Assembly (NCBI RefSeq): GCF_004193175.1
Contig: NZ_SAUH01000001.1
Span: 5,241,501 to 5,305,500, forward strand
Length of the DNA stretch: 64,000 nt
Origin: Streptomyces sp. RFCAC02
Lineage (GTDB): Bacteria; Actinomycetota; Actinomycetes; Streptomycetales; Streptomycetaceae
Reading direction: 5' to 3'
Shown: positions 54,901 to 63,558 of the stretch, piece after piece
Position numbering within the stretch: the stretch's first letter is position 1
Layout of the letters: each line of letters starts with the position of its first letter
The notes under the pieces: model-generated
Databases searched by the model: none
Seen by the model: only the letters and a program-made list of their open reading frames with translations
What the model was told of the DNA's origin: nothing
Program-made: the position numbers and the translations under genes

Positions 54901-56482
54901 CCTGGGCAGGCGGCTCAGCACCACCACGCCGACCGGGCACCGCATCACGCACACCTACGACGCGGCCGGCCGCCGCGCCTCCCTGACCAGCGGCGGATGC
55001 GCCATCACCTTCGAACGGGACGCCGCCGGGCGGGAGGTGCGCCGCCTCCTCGGGCAGGATGTGGCGCTGGCCAGGGAACTCGACGCGACCGGCCGTACGG
55101 CGGGCCTCGCGCTGACCACCCGGGGCCGCGTCACGCTGCGGCGCGGCTGGCGGCGCAACGCCGCGCACCACCCGGTCGCCCTGGGCGGGGCGGACGGGAC
55201 GACCGGCTTCGCCCTCGACGAGCGGCACCGCGTCACCGACGTCCACGCCGACGGGTGGAGCGAGCGGTACGCCTACGACGCGGACGGCAACCTCACCTCG
55301 GCCCACGGCACGGCCCACCCCGACACGGACGGAGACCGCGCGCACTCCGGCACCCGCGTCACCCGTGCCGGCCGGACGCGGTACACGTACGACGCGGCCG
55401 GGCGGACCGTCCGGCGGCAGGTGAAACGTCTCTCCGGCGGCTTGGACACGTGGGAGTACGAGTGGGACGCCGCCGACCGGCTGACCGCCGTGACGACGCC
55501 GGACGGGGCGCGCTGGCGCTACCGCCACGACCCGTTCGGCCGCCGCGTCGCGAAGGAACGTCTCGCGCCGGACGGCGCGACCGTCGTGGAACGCACGGAC
55601 TTCACCTGGTCGGGCACGGTCCTGCTGGAGCAGACGACGACGGCGGACGGCGGTGCCACGACGGTCACCTGGGCGTGCGCGGGACGGACCCCCGTGGCCC
55701 AGACGGAGACCCGCTCCCGCGGCGCGGCCACCGCCACCGCCGACGACACCGACGTGCGGTTCCTCGCCATCGTCACCGACCTGGTCGGGACGCCCACCGA
55801 GCTGGTGGACGAGTCCGGCGCCGTCGTCTGGCAGTCACGCCCCACGCTGTGGGGCACGGCCCGCCCCGCGCCCGGCGCCACGGCCGACACGCCGCTGCGG
55901 TTTCCCGGCCAGTACGCCGACCCGGAGACGGGCTGGCACTACAACCTGCACCGTCACTACGACCCGGCCACCGGCCGCTACACGAGCCCCGACCCGCTCG
56001 GCCTGGCCCCGGCGCCGAGCCCCGTCGCGTACGTCGCGCACCCGCACACGGCCGCAGACCCGCTGGGTCTCGACCCGGAGTACTTCGACGCCTTCTCCGG
56101 CGACTTCCAGTCCGCCGATCACTTCGGCCCGCTCCCTGGGCGTTCGGACGGTGAGACCGTGTTCAGCGGCCACGGCGGGATCGGCCGTCACGACGACCTG
56201 ACGTTCGAGGTTCCCGAAGGCACCGACATCGCCGTGTACTGCGACCACGGCGAGGGCATCTCCACCGAACTCGGCAACGACATAGAGCTCGGCTCGGCCA
56301 CGCCGAGCGACACCTACCGGGCCGGGCAGATGATGCCCGACTACGTCCTCGAACCGCCGCGCGGCCTGTTCGTCATGGGCGACGCCCGCACCGTCACCGA
56401 ACCGACCCGTCTCAGCGAACTGCTCCAGCCCAACATGGGCCGCGTCCACTGGGCGGCCTGCCGCACCGTGGCCGACGAATGA
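51962..56482 (+). CDS. WXG/RHS polymorphic toxin with Stv-like C-terminal domain
   Basis: A 1,506-residue protein. Residues about 12-120 resemble a WXG/ESX helical hairpin (DWSGLSADAFRDEFDG), then coiled coil, then two hydrophobic helices (about 238-275). GDPIDMATGEVVISATDVSLAG opens the DUF6531 domain near 355. About 800 residues of RHS/YD repeats (RYTYDAAGRTVRR style) follow, ending with the core signature GRYTSPDPLGLAPAPSP. The last about 140 residues (FSGHGGIGRHDDLTFEVPEG, ending MGRVHWAACRT) resemble the Stv putative adhesin/toxin domain. The WXG head suggests type VII export. GTG 51962 follows GAGGGGG. No immunity gene is evident; codon use changes near 52620. Confidence 0.85.
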   Translation: MGRAADWSPVGMDSDPTPGDPDEVRTLADDLQTFADGVGEALGKIRGLAGDRAVQDWSGLSADAFRDEFDGVPENLTKLQDSYDLCAQALQTYWPKLETAQGDADRALERAIAAQADLTAAQSALGDAQDWVSRAGDEADRLEREGEGAEPPDDAEVRAATRDRQAAQQAQESAQGRVDDAQGRLDAARQLAEQAREMREDAAREAARDIDEASDAGIQNRKWWEDAIHWVTENWDTIVDVCKAVVAVLGIVVMIIGGPLAWVVLAAALVVLADTLIKYARGEAGLLDVAFAALDCIPGMKGLTTLGGLARGLKGGLAAARTGMRGLRQGALGLGRTVRTRARSTRSLATRGDPIDMATGEVVISATDVSLAGVLPLVLARHHRSGLRGGTWFGPSWTSTLDQRLVLEPDGLRLHTDDGMILSYPRPVAGEPVLPVEGPRAPLTWDGVPGGTITVALRGAGHTLHFAPVPGRPGADLPLTAMTDRNGNRVSVEYDEAGAPSAVRDDADRHIGVTTDAGRVTELRLLSHPEHPLIRRFAYDGRGNLAAVHDADDRPLTYVYDDRRRVTGWTDREGRWFRYTFDRRGRCVATDGTGGALASRIAYTDDGSTTTYTDALGHSTVYRFNDARQLLSETTALGHTTHRTWDRYDRLLTVTDPLGRTTTYERDDNGDVTAELHPDGGTTRFTRDTHGRWTEAVARDGSRVLREFDERGNLVAVTDPAGATTRHTYDDRGHLLTTTSPLGNTTRVRTDAAGLPAEVTDPLGGTTVTTFDAYGRPVAATGPAGGPVGVERTPDGLPLVRTDGQGGARRFTYDAEGNRLTRTDEAGRTTTFTYGPFGLPATQTRADGSRYTFERDGELRLTRVTNAAGLTWEYVRDADGRLLSETDFDGRTVTYAHDAAGRLVGRTDALGRTTTFRHDERDAVSAVETDGVRTEFTRDAGGRIVRATGADAEVTLIYDAAGRVLSETCDGRTVTHTYDALGRRLSTTTPTGHRITHTYDAAGRRASLTSGGCAITFERDAAGREVRRLLGQDVALARELDATGRTAGLALTTRGRVTLRRGWRRNAAHHPVALGGADGTTGFALDERHRVTDVHADGWSERYAYDADGNLTSAHGTAHPDTDGDRAHSGTRVTRAGRTRYTYDAAGRTVRRQVKRLSGGLDTWEYEWDAADRLTAVTTPDGARWRYRHDPFGRRVAKERLAPDGATVVERTDFTWSGTVLLEQTTTADGGATTVTWACAGRTPVAQTETRSRGAATATADDTDVRFLAIVTDLVGTPTELVDESGAVVWQSRPTLWGTARPAPGATADTPLRFPGQYADPETGWHYNLHRHYDPATGRYTSPDPLGLAPAPSPVAYVAHPHTAADPLGLDPEYFDAFSGDFQSADHFGPLPGRSDGETVFSGHGGIGRHDDLTFEVPEGTDIAVYCDHGEGISTELGNDIELGSATPSDTYRAGQMMPDYVLEPPRGLFVMGDARTVTEPTRLSELLQPNMGRVHWAACRTVADE

Positions 56483-56492
56483 CCCGCGGCGC

Positions 56493-57653
56493 CTACAGCT
56501 GTTCCTCGGCGAGGCGCCGCGCGGCGCGTTCCAGCAGCGGCCCCGCCTCGGCCATGCAGCGCTCGGGGTCCGGTTCCAGCGCGGTCAGCGGGTACGCTGC
56601 CGCGATGCCTGTGCCGCGCAGCGCGTCCCCGTCGATCGCGAGCCGCCCGCACACCGCCACGACCGGCTTCCCGGCCGCCCGCGCCGCCGCCGCGACGCCG
56701 GCCGGGGCCTTCCCGTGCAGCGTCTGCGTGTCGAGGGACCCCTCGCCGGTGACGACCAGGTCGGCGCCGGCGAGCGCCGCCTCGAAGCCCAGCACGTCGA
56801 GCAGCACCTCGATGCCCGGCCGGAAGGCGGCACCGAGACCCACCAGCGCCCCGTACCCGATGCCCCCGGCGGCGCCCGCGCCCGGCGCCCGCGCGAGGTC
56901 GGCGGCGCGCGCCCCCTCCGTGCGCTCCAGGATGCGCGCGAGGGTGCCGAGCGCCGCGTCGAGGGCGGCCACGTCGTCCGCCCCGGCGCCCTTCTGCGGG
57001 CCGTAGACGGCGGCCGCGCCCGTGGGGCCGGTCAGCGGGTTGTCCACGTCGCTGGCGAGGACGACGGCGGTGTCCTTCAGCCGCGCGTCGAGGCCGGACA
57101 GGTCGGCGGTGGCCAGGTCCCGCAGGGCGCCGCCGCCGTGCGGGAGCGGGTCGCCGTCGGCGTCGAGGAACCGCGCGCCGAGCGCGGTCAGCATGCCGGC
57201 GCCGCCGTCGGTCGTCGCCGAGCCGCCGACACCGAGCACGATGGTGCGGGCACCGGCGTCCAGGGCCGCCGTGATCAGCTCGCCGGTGCCGAACGTCGTC
57301 GCCGTGAGCGGGGCGAACGTGCCGGGCGGCAGCAGCACGAGGCCCGACGCCTGCGCCATCTCCACGACCGCCACGTCGCCGCGCAGCGCGAACACCGCGC
57401 GGACGGGGGCACCCAGCGGGTCGGTGACCTCGGCCTCGTGCGGCTCGAAACCGGCCGCGACCGCCGCGTCCACCGTGCCGTCGCCGCCGTCCGCGACGGG
57501 GAGGGCGGTGATCCGGGCGCCGGGCCGCGCCGCCAGGATGCCGGCGGCCGTGTGCTCGGCGACCTCGGCCGCCGTCAGCGAGCCCTTGAACTTGTCGGCC
57601 GCGATCAGTACCCGCGGGGCAGCGGTCGCCCCGTCCGTCAGCCTGTCCGTCAT
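56493..57653 (-). CDS. Glycerate kinase
   Basis: A 386-residue type I glycerate 2-kinase (GlxK/GarK). Signatures are RVLIAADKFKGSLTAAEVA, LPVADGGDGTVDAAVA, GVGGSATTDGGAGMLTALG, VASDVDNPLTGPTGAAAVYGPQKGA and GEGSLDTQTLHGKAPAGVA. It phosphorylates glycerate arising from glyoxylate through tartronate semialdehyde, and so could take up carbon from allantoin breakdown together with AllR-regulated genes. Ends 10 bp from the RHS toxin stop (convergent). ATG 57653 is the family start. Confidence 0.94.
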   Translation of the reverse strand: MTDRLTDGATAAPRVLIAADKFKGSLTAAEVAEHTAAGILAARPGARITALPVADGGDGTVDAAVAAGFEPHEAEVTDPLGAPVRAVFALRGDVAVVEMAQASGLVLLPPGTFAPLTATTFGTGELITAALDAGARTIVLGVGGSATTDGGAGMLTALGARFLDADGDPLPHGGGALRDLATADLSGLDARLKDTAVVLASDVDNPLTGPTGAAAVYGPQKGAGADDVAALDAALGTLARILERTEGARAADLARAPGAGAAGGIGYGALVGLGAAFRPGIEVLLDVLGFEAALAGADLVVTGEGSLDTQTLHGKAPAGVAAAARAAGKPVVAVCGRLAIDGDALRGTGIAAAYPLTALEPDPERCMAEAGPLLERAARRLAEEQL

Positions 57654-57757
57654 CGTCGCCCCTGTGGTGGTCGTTCCGGGTGGCCGCCGCCGGGAGGCCG
57701 CGCGCCGGTGGCGACCTTATCCGGCGACCCACGGCGGGCGGCAGGACGGGCCGGGGC

Positions 57758-59179
57758 TCAGCCCCGGCGGGTGCTCAGGCCGAGGCGCCGCCACACGGCC
57801 TTCGCCGCGTTGTGCCCGGACATGCCGTGCACGCCGGGGCCCGGCCAGGCCGCCGACGAGCAGATGAAGACGGCCGGGTGCGGCGTCGCGTACGGGTTGA
57901 ACGCGACGCGGGGCCGGAACATCGTCTGCAGCCCCCGGAACGCGCCGGTCGCGATGTCGCCGCCGACGTAGTTCGCGTTCCGCCGGGCCAGGTCCGCCGG
58001 GCCGGCCACCGCGCGCGCCAGCACGAGGTCACGGAAGCCGGGCGCGAACCGCTCCAATTGCCGTTCCACCGCGTCCGTGAGGTCGCCCTCCCAGCCGTTC
58101 GGCACGTGCCCGTAGACCCAGAACACGTGCTTGCCCTCCGGCGCGCGCCCCGGATCGACCAGCGTCGGCTGCGTCGTGATCAGGAACGGCCGCACCGGGG
58201 CACGGTCGGTCGTGGCGGCGGCCTTGAGGGCGACCGCGATCTCCCGGCTCGACGCGCCCACGTGCACCGTCGTGGCGCGCCGCGCCTCGGGCGCCGTCCA
58301 GGGCACGGGGCCGTCGAGCGCGTAGTCGATCTTGAAGACGGAGGCGCCGTACCGGTACCCGGCGTACGCGCCGCCCAGGCCCGCGATCCGCGCCAGCGCC
58401 GTCGGCGAGGTGTCGAAGACGTACGCGCGCGCGGGCGGCAGCTCGTCGAGACGCCGCACCTCGAACCCCGTGTGCACCGTCCCGCCGAGGTCGGCGAGGT
58501 AGGCGGCGAGCGCGTCCGAGATGGACTGCGACCCGCCGCGGGCCACCGGCCACCCGCGCGCGTGCGCCGCCAGCGCGAACACCAGCGCCATGCCGGCCGT
58601 CATCGGGGTCCCCACCGGCGCGATGGCGTGCCCGCCGAGACCGGCGAACAGCGCGCGCGCCCGGTCGTCCCTGAACCGCCGCATCAGCCCGGCCACCGGC
58701 TGGACGCCGACGAGCCCGAGGCGCGCCAGCGTCAGCGGGTCGCGCGGCACGCCGTCCCACGGCACCTTGAGGAAGTCCCCGGCGAGGGTGTCCCACCGGC
58801 CCTCGAACGGCGCGACGAGCCGCCGGTACGTGCCCGCGTCGCGCGGCCCGAGCGACGCGGCGGTCTCGGCGGCCGACCGCGCCAGCACCACGGCCGTGCC
58901 GTCGTCCATCGGCTGCGCCATCGCCAGCTCGCCGTGCAGCCAGGTCAGCCCGTACCGCTCCAGCGGCATCGCCGCGAACGCGGGCGACCCGGCGCCCATC
59001 GGGTGCGCGGCGGAGCACGGGTCGTGCCGGAAGCCGGGCAGCGTCAGCTCCTCGGTGCGCGCGCCGCCGCCGACCGTCTCCATGGCCTCGAAGACCTCGA
59101 CGGACATGCCGCGGCGGGCCAGTTCGACAGCCGCGGTCAGCCCGTTCGGGCCGGCTCCCACCACCACCGCGTCACGCAT
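57758..59179 (-). CDS. Phytoene-dehydrogenase-like FAD oxidoreductase
   Basis: A 473-residue flavoprotein. The N-terminal dinucleotide motif is [29 protein letters not shown] with [17 protein letters not shown] next. The middle is the long CrtI-like region, with [20 protein letters not shown], and the C-terminus has [22 protein letters not shown]. It resembles the PDS-like oxidoreductases of unknown substrate common in actinomycetes and human (PYROXD2), not true carotenoid desaturases. No carotenoid genes lie nearby. ATG 59179 starts directly at the FAD motif. Confidence 0.85.
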   Translation of the reverse strand: MRDAVVVGAGPNGLTAAVELARRGMSVEVFEAMETVGGGARTEELTLPGFRHDPCSAAHPMGAGSPAFAAMPLERYGLTWLHGELAMAQPMDDGTAVVLARSAAETAASLGPRDAGTYRRLVAPFEGRWDTLAGDFLKVPWDGVPRDPLTLARLGLVGVQPVAGLMRRFRDDRARALFAGLGGHAIAPVGTPMTAGMALVFALAAHARGWPVARGGSQSISDALAAYLADLGGTVHTGFEVRRLDELPPARAYVFDTSPTALARIAGLGGAYAGYRYGASVFKIDYALDGPVPWTAPEARRATTVHVGASSREIAVALKAAATTDRAPVRPFLITTQPTLVDPGRAPEGKHVFWVYGHVPNGWEGDLTDAVERQLERFAPGFRDLVLARAVAGPADLARRNANYVGGDIATGAFRGLQTMFRPRVAFNPYATPHPAVFICSSAAWPGPGVHGMSGHNAAKAVWRRLGLSTRRG

Positions 59180-59258
59180 GGACGGCACCCCAACGCTCCC
59201 CTCACCGCGAACAAGGACCACCGAGGATACGCCCGCGAGGTGACGGGCGGACGCCGCG

Positions 59259-60158
59259 TCAGGCGCCCGGTGCGAGAGTCTCCCGCGCGGAGCGCAGGAA
59301 GTCGGCGACGAGCGGGTTCCGGTCACCGGCGCGGGTGGCGACGACGACCTGGCAGGGCTCGATCCCCTCGATCGGCACGGTCGTGAGGTCGTCCCGGAGC
59401 GTCAGGCGCCGGTCGCCCGCGGGCACGACGGCGATCGCCCGTCCGTCGGCGACGACCTCCAGTTTGTCCTCGAACGTGTCCACGAGCAGGGGGCCGAGCG
59501 GGGCACGGCCGCCGTCCGGCCGGGGTTCGAGCCGCCAGAACCCGTTCCACACGGCGGCCATCCCGGCGCAGGCCACGAGGGGAGCGTCACCGAAGTCGCC
59601 CGGCGTGACCGACTCCCGGCCCGCCAGGGGGTGGTCGGCCGGTACGAGGAGCACCCTGGGCTCGTCGTACAGGACGGTCGTCTCCAGCCCGTCGTCCGGG
59701 ATGGGGAGCGGCGTGCGGATGAGGAGGACGTCGACCCGGCGGTCGGGCAGGGCGCCGGCCTCGTCCCAGTCGAGGTGGCGGGTGCGGACGTGGGCTCCGG
59801 GGTGACGGCGGCGCAGGTCCCGCACGGCGGGGCTGACCACCAGGTCCTCGACGTACCCGACGGTGATGGCGCGGGACGGCGCGGCGGCGCGGGCGGCGAG
59901 CGCGGCCTGACGGGCGGTGCCGAGGAGTGCCTGCGCCTGCGGGAGGAACGCCGCGCCGGCCGGCGTGAGGCGGCTGCCCTGGGGCGTCCGGTCGAGGAGG
60001 CGCACGCCGAGCACGTCCTCCAGGCGCTGGATCTGGCGGCTCAGGGACGGCTGGGCGAGGTGCAGCGCGGCGGCGGCGCGGCCGAAGTTGAGGTGTTCGG
60101 CGACGACCGTGAAGTACCGGACCAGCCGCAGGTCGAGGTCCACGGCCGCGTCGGCCAT
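59259..60158 (-). CDS. LysR-family regulator
   Basis: A 299-residue LysR protein of typical length. The helix-turn-helix is [59 protein letters not shown] (about residues 9-67), then the substrate-binding domain. It is divergent from the SDR gene (186 bp), the usual place for a LysR target. The start is uncertain: ATG 60158 has no ribosome site, and GTG 60185 has GGAG too close. Confidence 0.9.
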   Translation of the reverse strand: MADAAVDLDLRLVRYFTVVAEHLNFGRAAAALHLAQPSLSRQIQRLEDVLGVRLLDRTPQGSRLTPAGAAFLPQAQALLGTARQAALAARAAAPSRAITVGYVEDLVVSPAVRDLRRRHPGAHVRTRHLDWDEAGALPDRRVDVLLIRTPLPIPDDGLETTVLYDEPRVLLVPADHPLAGRESVTPGDFGDAPLVACAGMAAVWNGFWRLEPRPDGGRAPLGPLLVDTFEDKLEVVADGRAIAVVPAGDRRLTLRDDLTTVPIEGIEPCQVVVATRAGDRNPLVADFLRSARETLAPGA

Positions 60159-60343
60159 CGGGGGGTGCGGGGCGGAGACGGACACGACTCCAGCGTAACC
60201 GTCATGCGCGAACGGTATGGCGGGGTGCGAAACAGGTCTTGGACACCTTTTCCGTACTGGAGTTGACTCGGAGATGTCGCCACGCACGGTGACCCGCCGG
60301 GCCGCACCGGCGGTCGTTCCCGAGGGACGGAGAGGGTTCCGAC

Positions 60344-61087
60344 ATGAGTGCCTACGAGGGCAAGAACATAGTGATCACGGGCGGGAGCAGCGGTTTCGGT
60401 CTCACCACCGCCCAGTTGTTCGCCGACGGTGGCGCACGCGTCCTGGTCACCGGACGTGACCAGGAGGCGCTGGATGCCGCGCGCGGGCGGCTCGGTGACC
60501 GCGCGGTGGCGGTGCGCAGCGATGCCGGTTCGCTGGCCGACATCGAGGCGCTGGCCGACCGGGTGAAGACGGAGTTCGGGACGGTCGACGCCCTGTTCGT
60601 CAACGCGGGTGTCAACGGCTTCGCGCCGTTCGAGGCCACGACCGAGGAGATGTTCGACCAGCTCCTCGCCATCAACACCAAGGGCGCGTACTTCACGGTG
60701 CAGAAGCTCGCCCCGCTGCTCGCCGAGGGCAGCGGCGTGGTGCTCACCACGTCCGTCGCCAACGTCCTGGGGCTCCCGGCGCTCAGCGCGTACGCGGCCA
60801 GCAAGGCGGCCCTGCGCTCGATGACCCGCGGCATGGCCCGTGAACTGCTGCCGCGCGGCATCCGTGTCAACGCGGTCAGTCCCGGCCCGATCGACTCCGG
60901 GATCCTGGAGAAGTCGATGCCGGCCGAGGCCGCGGCCGAGACGAAGGCGGGCATGGCCGCGGAGAACCCCATGCGGCGCCTGGGCGGGACGGACGAGATC
61001 GCGCGGGCGGTCGCGTTCCTGGCCTTCGACGCCACCTTCACGACCGGCGCCGAACTCCCCGTGGACGGCGGCGGCTCCCAGCTCTGA
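60344..61087 (+). CDS. Short-chain dehydrogenase/reductase
   Basis: A 247-residue classical SDR. The cofactor motif is ITGGSSGFGLTTAQLFADGG (about residues 11-30), NAG in FVNAGVNGFAPF, catalytic Ser in TTSVANVLG and YAASKAALRSM as the YxxxK pair. PGPIDSGI and TTGAELPVDGGGSQL complete it. NADP(H) is likely because VTGRDQEAL follows beta-strand 2. Substrate unknown; the neighbouring LysR probably controls it. A GGACGGAGAGG-type ribosome site precedes ATG 60344. Confidence 0.92.
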   Translation: MSAYEGKNIVITGGSSGFGLTTAQLFADGGARVLVTGRDQEALDAARGRLGDRAVAVRSDAGSLADIEALADRVKTEFGTVDALFVNAGVNGFAPFEATTEEMFDQLLAINTKGAYFTVQKLAPLLAEGSGVVLTTSVANVLGLPALSAYAASKAALRSMTRGMARELLPRGIRVNAVSPGPIDSGILEKSMPAEAAAETKAGMAAENPMRRLGGTDEIARAVAFLAFDATFTTGAELPVDGGGSQL

Positions 61088-61167
61088 CGCGCACCGCGCG
61101 GCCGGTTATGCTCGCCGCGACGGCCGGGAGACCGCGGTGGACGGTACGGGCGCGCTCAGGGGGAGCC

Positions 61168-61551
61168 ATGAAGACGGATGCGCAGTGGTACGTGCTCGTC
61201 GAGGCGGACGGCGGCTGGGGCACCGAGTCGGAATGGGTGCTGGCGGAGAAGCACCGTGTCGAGGGCAACCGGGAGGCGGCGCTGTCCCGCGCGGAGGAGA
61301 TCTGCAGGACTCACCCCGTGCTCTGGGATCTTGAGGAGAGCGGACGGGCCGTCTTCCAGACCTCCGAGTCGAGCTGGCTGGTGGAGGTGACGCACGAGAC
61401 GTGGAATGAGCACCTGGGCCGTCCTTCCACACTGACGGAGCACTTCCGGGTCACGGTCGGGCTTCTCGTCCACACCAGGGAGACCCCACCCGCCGCGCCG
61501 CCCGGCAAGAAGCCAGGCGTGCTGCGCCGTGCCTTCGGCGGCGAGCGGTAG
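61168..61551 (+). CDS. Small protein of unknown function
   Basis: A 127-residue hydrophilic alpha/beta protein with no signal peptide or membrane helix. It begins MKTDAQWYVLVEADGGWGTE and ends in a basic tail (GKKPGVLRRAFGGER). GGGGGAGCC lies just before the ATG, which makes the start firm. No family is recognised. It converges with the radical-SAM-like gene 14 bp away. Confidence 0.65.
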   Translation: MKTDAQWYVLVEADGGWGTESEWVLAEKHRVEGNREAALSRAEEICRTHPVLWDLEESGRAVFQTSESSWLVEVTHETWNEHLGRPSTLTEHFRVTVGLLVHTRETPPAAPPGKKPGVLRRAFGGER

Positions 61552-61565
61552 CGGGTCCGGGCCGT

Positions 61566-62300
61566 TCACCGAGCGGCACGGTTGGTCCGATCCGTCGTGC
61601 GGGCGGAGTCCCCGGCCGGGCGGTAGTTCCCCACGGTGGCGGCGAGCCGTTCGAACCGCACGTTGCCGGTGGGGAACGGGCGGCTCAGCGCGCAGCCGTG
61701 GAGGTCGCCGTTCGGGTCGATGGTGGCGTGGTCGTAGTAGCAGCGTGAGCAGAGCCGCTGGACGGCGGCGCGGCTCGCCCGCCGGGGCCGCTCGACGCGC
61801 AGGTCGGTGACGCCGAGCGCGGTGAGTTCGGCGACGGCCCCGGCGATCCGCTGCTCCTCCGACGTCCTGACCAGGGTGACGCGGAGCGGGACGCCGAGGT
61901 CGAGCGCTCTGACGATGGTGGCCAAGGCGCGTCCGTGGCTGCCGGGTTCGCGGGTGATGCCGTCGTGCTCGGCCGGGTCGTCGCTGTAGTAGGTGAGGGA
62001 GAGACGCGCGCCGTCGATCGCCAGCCAGTGCCAGAGGTGGGGCGGCACGTTGGCGCGGACGGTGTGGACCTCGGCGGTGAGGCCGAGACGGAGGGCGTGC
62101 CGGAGGAGCGGGACCAGGTCGGGGGAGTGGGCTGGATCGTCGCCGCCGAACCGGACTTCGGGGATGCCGAGCACCGTCATGTCGTCCACGGCGGCCGTCC
62201 AGTCGGCGAGCGTCATGAGACCGGAACGGGCGTCACGGCCGGAGGCGAAGCACGGACGGCCCGTCAGCAGGAGTTCGACGCGGGGGATGCCGGGGGTCAT
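61566..62300 (-). CDS. Radical-SAM-like protein lacking the cluster cysteines
   Basis: A 244-residue protein that follows the layout of Streptomyces peptide-modifying radical SAM enzymes: VELLLTGR, MTLADWTAAVDDMTVLGIPEVRF, then a barrel with ALATIVRALDLGVPLRVTLVRTSEEQ. In intact relatives LLLTG is followed by CxxxCxxC; here only PCFASGRDARSG remains, with one Cys. The SAM-binding GGEP motif is GGDDP. The C-terminus keeps a SPASM-like LCSRCYYDHATIDPNGDLHGC and SRPFPTGNV. It probably cannot make radicals and may be a binding partner or decayed enzyme. A small peptide gene lies 70 bp upstream in the same direction. Confidence 0.7.
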   Translation of the reverse strand: MTPGIPRVELLLTGRPCFASGRDARSGLMTLADWTAAVDDMTVLGIPEVRFGGDDPAHSPDLVPLLRHALRLGLTAEVHTVRANVPPHLWHWLAIDGARLSLTYYSDDPAEHDGITREPGSHGRALATIVRALDLGVPLRVTLVRTSEEQRIAGAVAELTALGVTDLRVERPRRASRAAVQRLCSRCYYDHATIDPNGDLHGCALSRPFPTGNVRFERLAATVGNYRPAGDSARTTDRTNRAAR

Positions 62301-62370
62301 GACGCTCGTCTCCGGGGGGCGGGGGCGGCCCCGGACCTGCCGGGGCCGACGGGGTGGGAACGCGGGGGTG

Positions 62371-62523
62371 TCACAGGTCGTACCGGTCCCCGAGGTGGGC
62401 GCGGATCTCCGCGTCGAGCCGCTCCCACTCCTCGAAAAGTTTCGCGAGGGCCGACGATTCGGCCTCCGGGGGCGGATCGGTGGGGAGTTCCGGCTCGGAC
62501 TGCGGTCCGTCGGTGACGGTCAT
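62371..62523 (-). CDS. 50-residue peptide gene next to the radical-SAM-like gene
   Basis: ATG at 62523, with AGGTG/AAGG upstream at good distance, opens MTVTDGPQSEPELPTDPPPE and ends ALAKLFEEWERLDAEIRAHL and GDRYDL. The first half is acidic and Pro-rich, like a leader; the second half is an amphipathic helix rich in Glu, Trp and Arg. It is the first gene of a two-gene unit with the radical-SAM-like protein. It could be a RiPP precursor or a small partner protein. It is too short for automatic gene finders and has no Cys or Ser/Thr core. Confidence 0.55.
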   Translation of the reverse strand: MTVTDGPQSEPELPTDPPPEAESSALAKLFEEWERLDAEIRAHLGDRYDL

Positions 62524-62617
62524 GGGCACCTGCCTTCTGTGCAGCACTGATGGCCACGTCGCGTAGTGCCTGCGGCGCTGCGCGTCATGTGCCGATAGTG
62601 GGGCGTGACGGGTCGCT

Positions 62618-62633
62618 TAGGCAAGTGTGCCTA
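62618..62633. promoter_or_regulatory. Inverted repeat between the peptide gene and the XRE gene
   Basis: TAGGCA-AGTG-TGCCTA is a perfect dyad with 6-bp arms, in the 179-bp divergent region. It is the most likely operator for the XRE regulator. This is inferred from position only. Confidence 0.45.
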
Positions 62634-62702
62634 GGCGATCGGTGTCGCAGGTTGACGTTTGGCATATGCCGCCGTTGTGACGGGTGTTGGCGGAGCGGCA
62701 TC

Positions 62703-63557
62703 ATGACGCACATGGCTCAAGCGGACATGCCCACCATGCGCAGCCGGCGGCTGGGCGGCGAACTGCGCCGTCTCCGGCTGGAGGCGGGGCTGAAGGTTCA
62801 GGACGCCGCGATCGCACTCGAATGCGGCCACCCGAAGATCTCGCAGATCGAGACCGGGAAACGCGGCATAAGGCAACTCGATCTGACGACGCTGCTCAAG
62901 CTGTACGGCGTCGAGGACGAGACACTGCGGCTCAGCCTCAAGAAACTGGCACGGGAGATCCACCGAGTGGACTGGTGGACCAAGGCCGGCCCGCTGCTGC
63001 ACGACGAGCTGAAGGATTACCTGACGCTCGAGACGGACTCCGAACTGGTCCGTACCTACGAGACCATGGTCGTGCCAGGTCTCCTGCAGACGGAGGCGTA
63101 CGCGCGGCAGATCATCGCGCCCGTTTCACCCGCCAGTGCGGACGCTCTCGTGGACACCAGGATGAAACGGAAGGTCCTACTGGATAACCGATCCCTCATC
63201 CTGCGCGCAGTGATCGATGTGCCAGCGCTGCACCGGATTCCAGGGGGCGATGCCACGGCGAGAGATCAGCTTAGGCATCTGTGCGACATGGCAGCGCGTC
63301 CTAACGTGACGGTCCAGGTCCTCCCGCTGGCCGCATCACTGCCGATTGACGAACTTCCACCGTTCACTGTGTTCTCACTGCGAGGTGAACCGAAGGCGTC
63401 GGTCGTGTGGTTGGAGCACCTGAGCGGAGCTACGCTGTTGGAACAGCAGCCGGACGTGTCACGCTACGGCCAGGCGTGGGACGAGCTGACCGCCTCCGCT
63501 CTGTCCCCGGCTGATTCGGTGAAGTACGTCCGCGATTTGCTCGACAAGGAACGATGA
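62703..63557 (+). CDS. XRE-family regulator with DUF5753 domain
   Basis: A 284-residue protein of the actinomycete XRE/DUF5753 type. The helix-turn-helix is LGGELRRLRLEAGLKVQDAAIALECGHPKISQIETGKRG (about residues 14-52). The DUF5753 domain begins YETMVVPGLLQTEAYARQII and has VQVLPLAASLP, PPFTVFSLRGE and VVWLEHLSGATLLE. Such proteins are usually paired with a DUF397 partner and control antibiotic or development genes (BldB/AbaA-like sets). The start could be ATG 62703 or 62712. The last third has a lower GC content than its neighbours. Confidence 0.9.
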   Translation: MTHMAQADMPTMRSRRLGGELRRLRLEAGLKVQDAAIALECGHPKISQIETGKRGIRQLDLTTLLKLYGVEDETLRLSLKKLAREIHRVDWWTKAGPLLHDELKDYLTLETDSELVRTYETMVVPGLLQTEAYARQIIAPVSPASADALVDTRMKRKVLLDNRSLILRAVIDVPALHRIPGGDATARDQLRHLCDMAARPNVTVQVLPLAASLPIDELPPFTVFSLRGEPKASVVWLEHLSGATLLEQQPDVSRYGQAWDELTASALSPADSVKYVRDLLDKER

Positions 63558-63558
63558 C

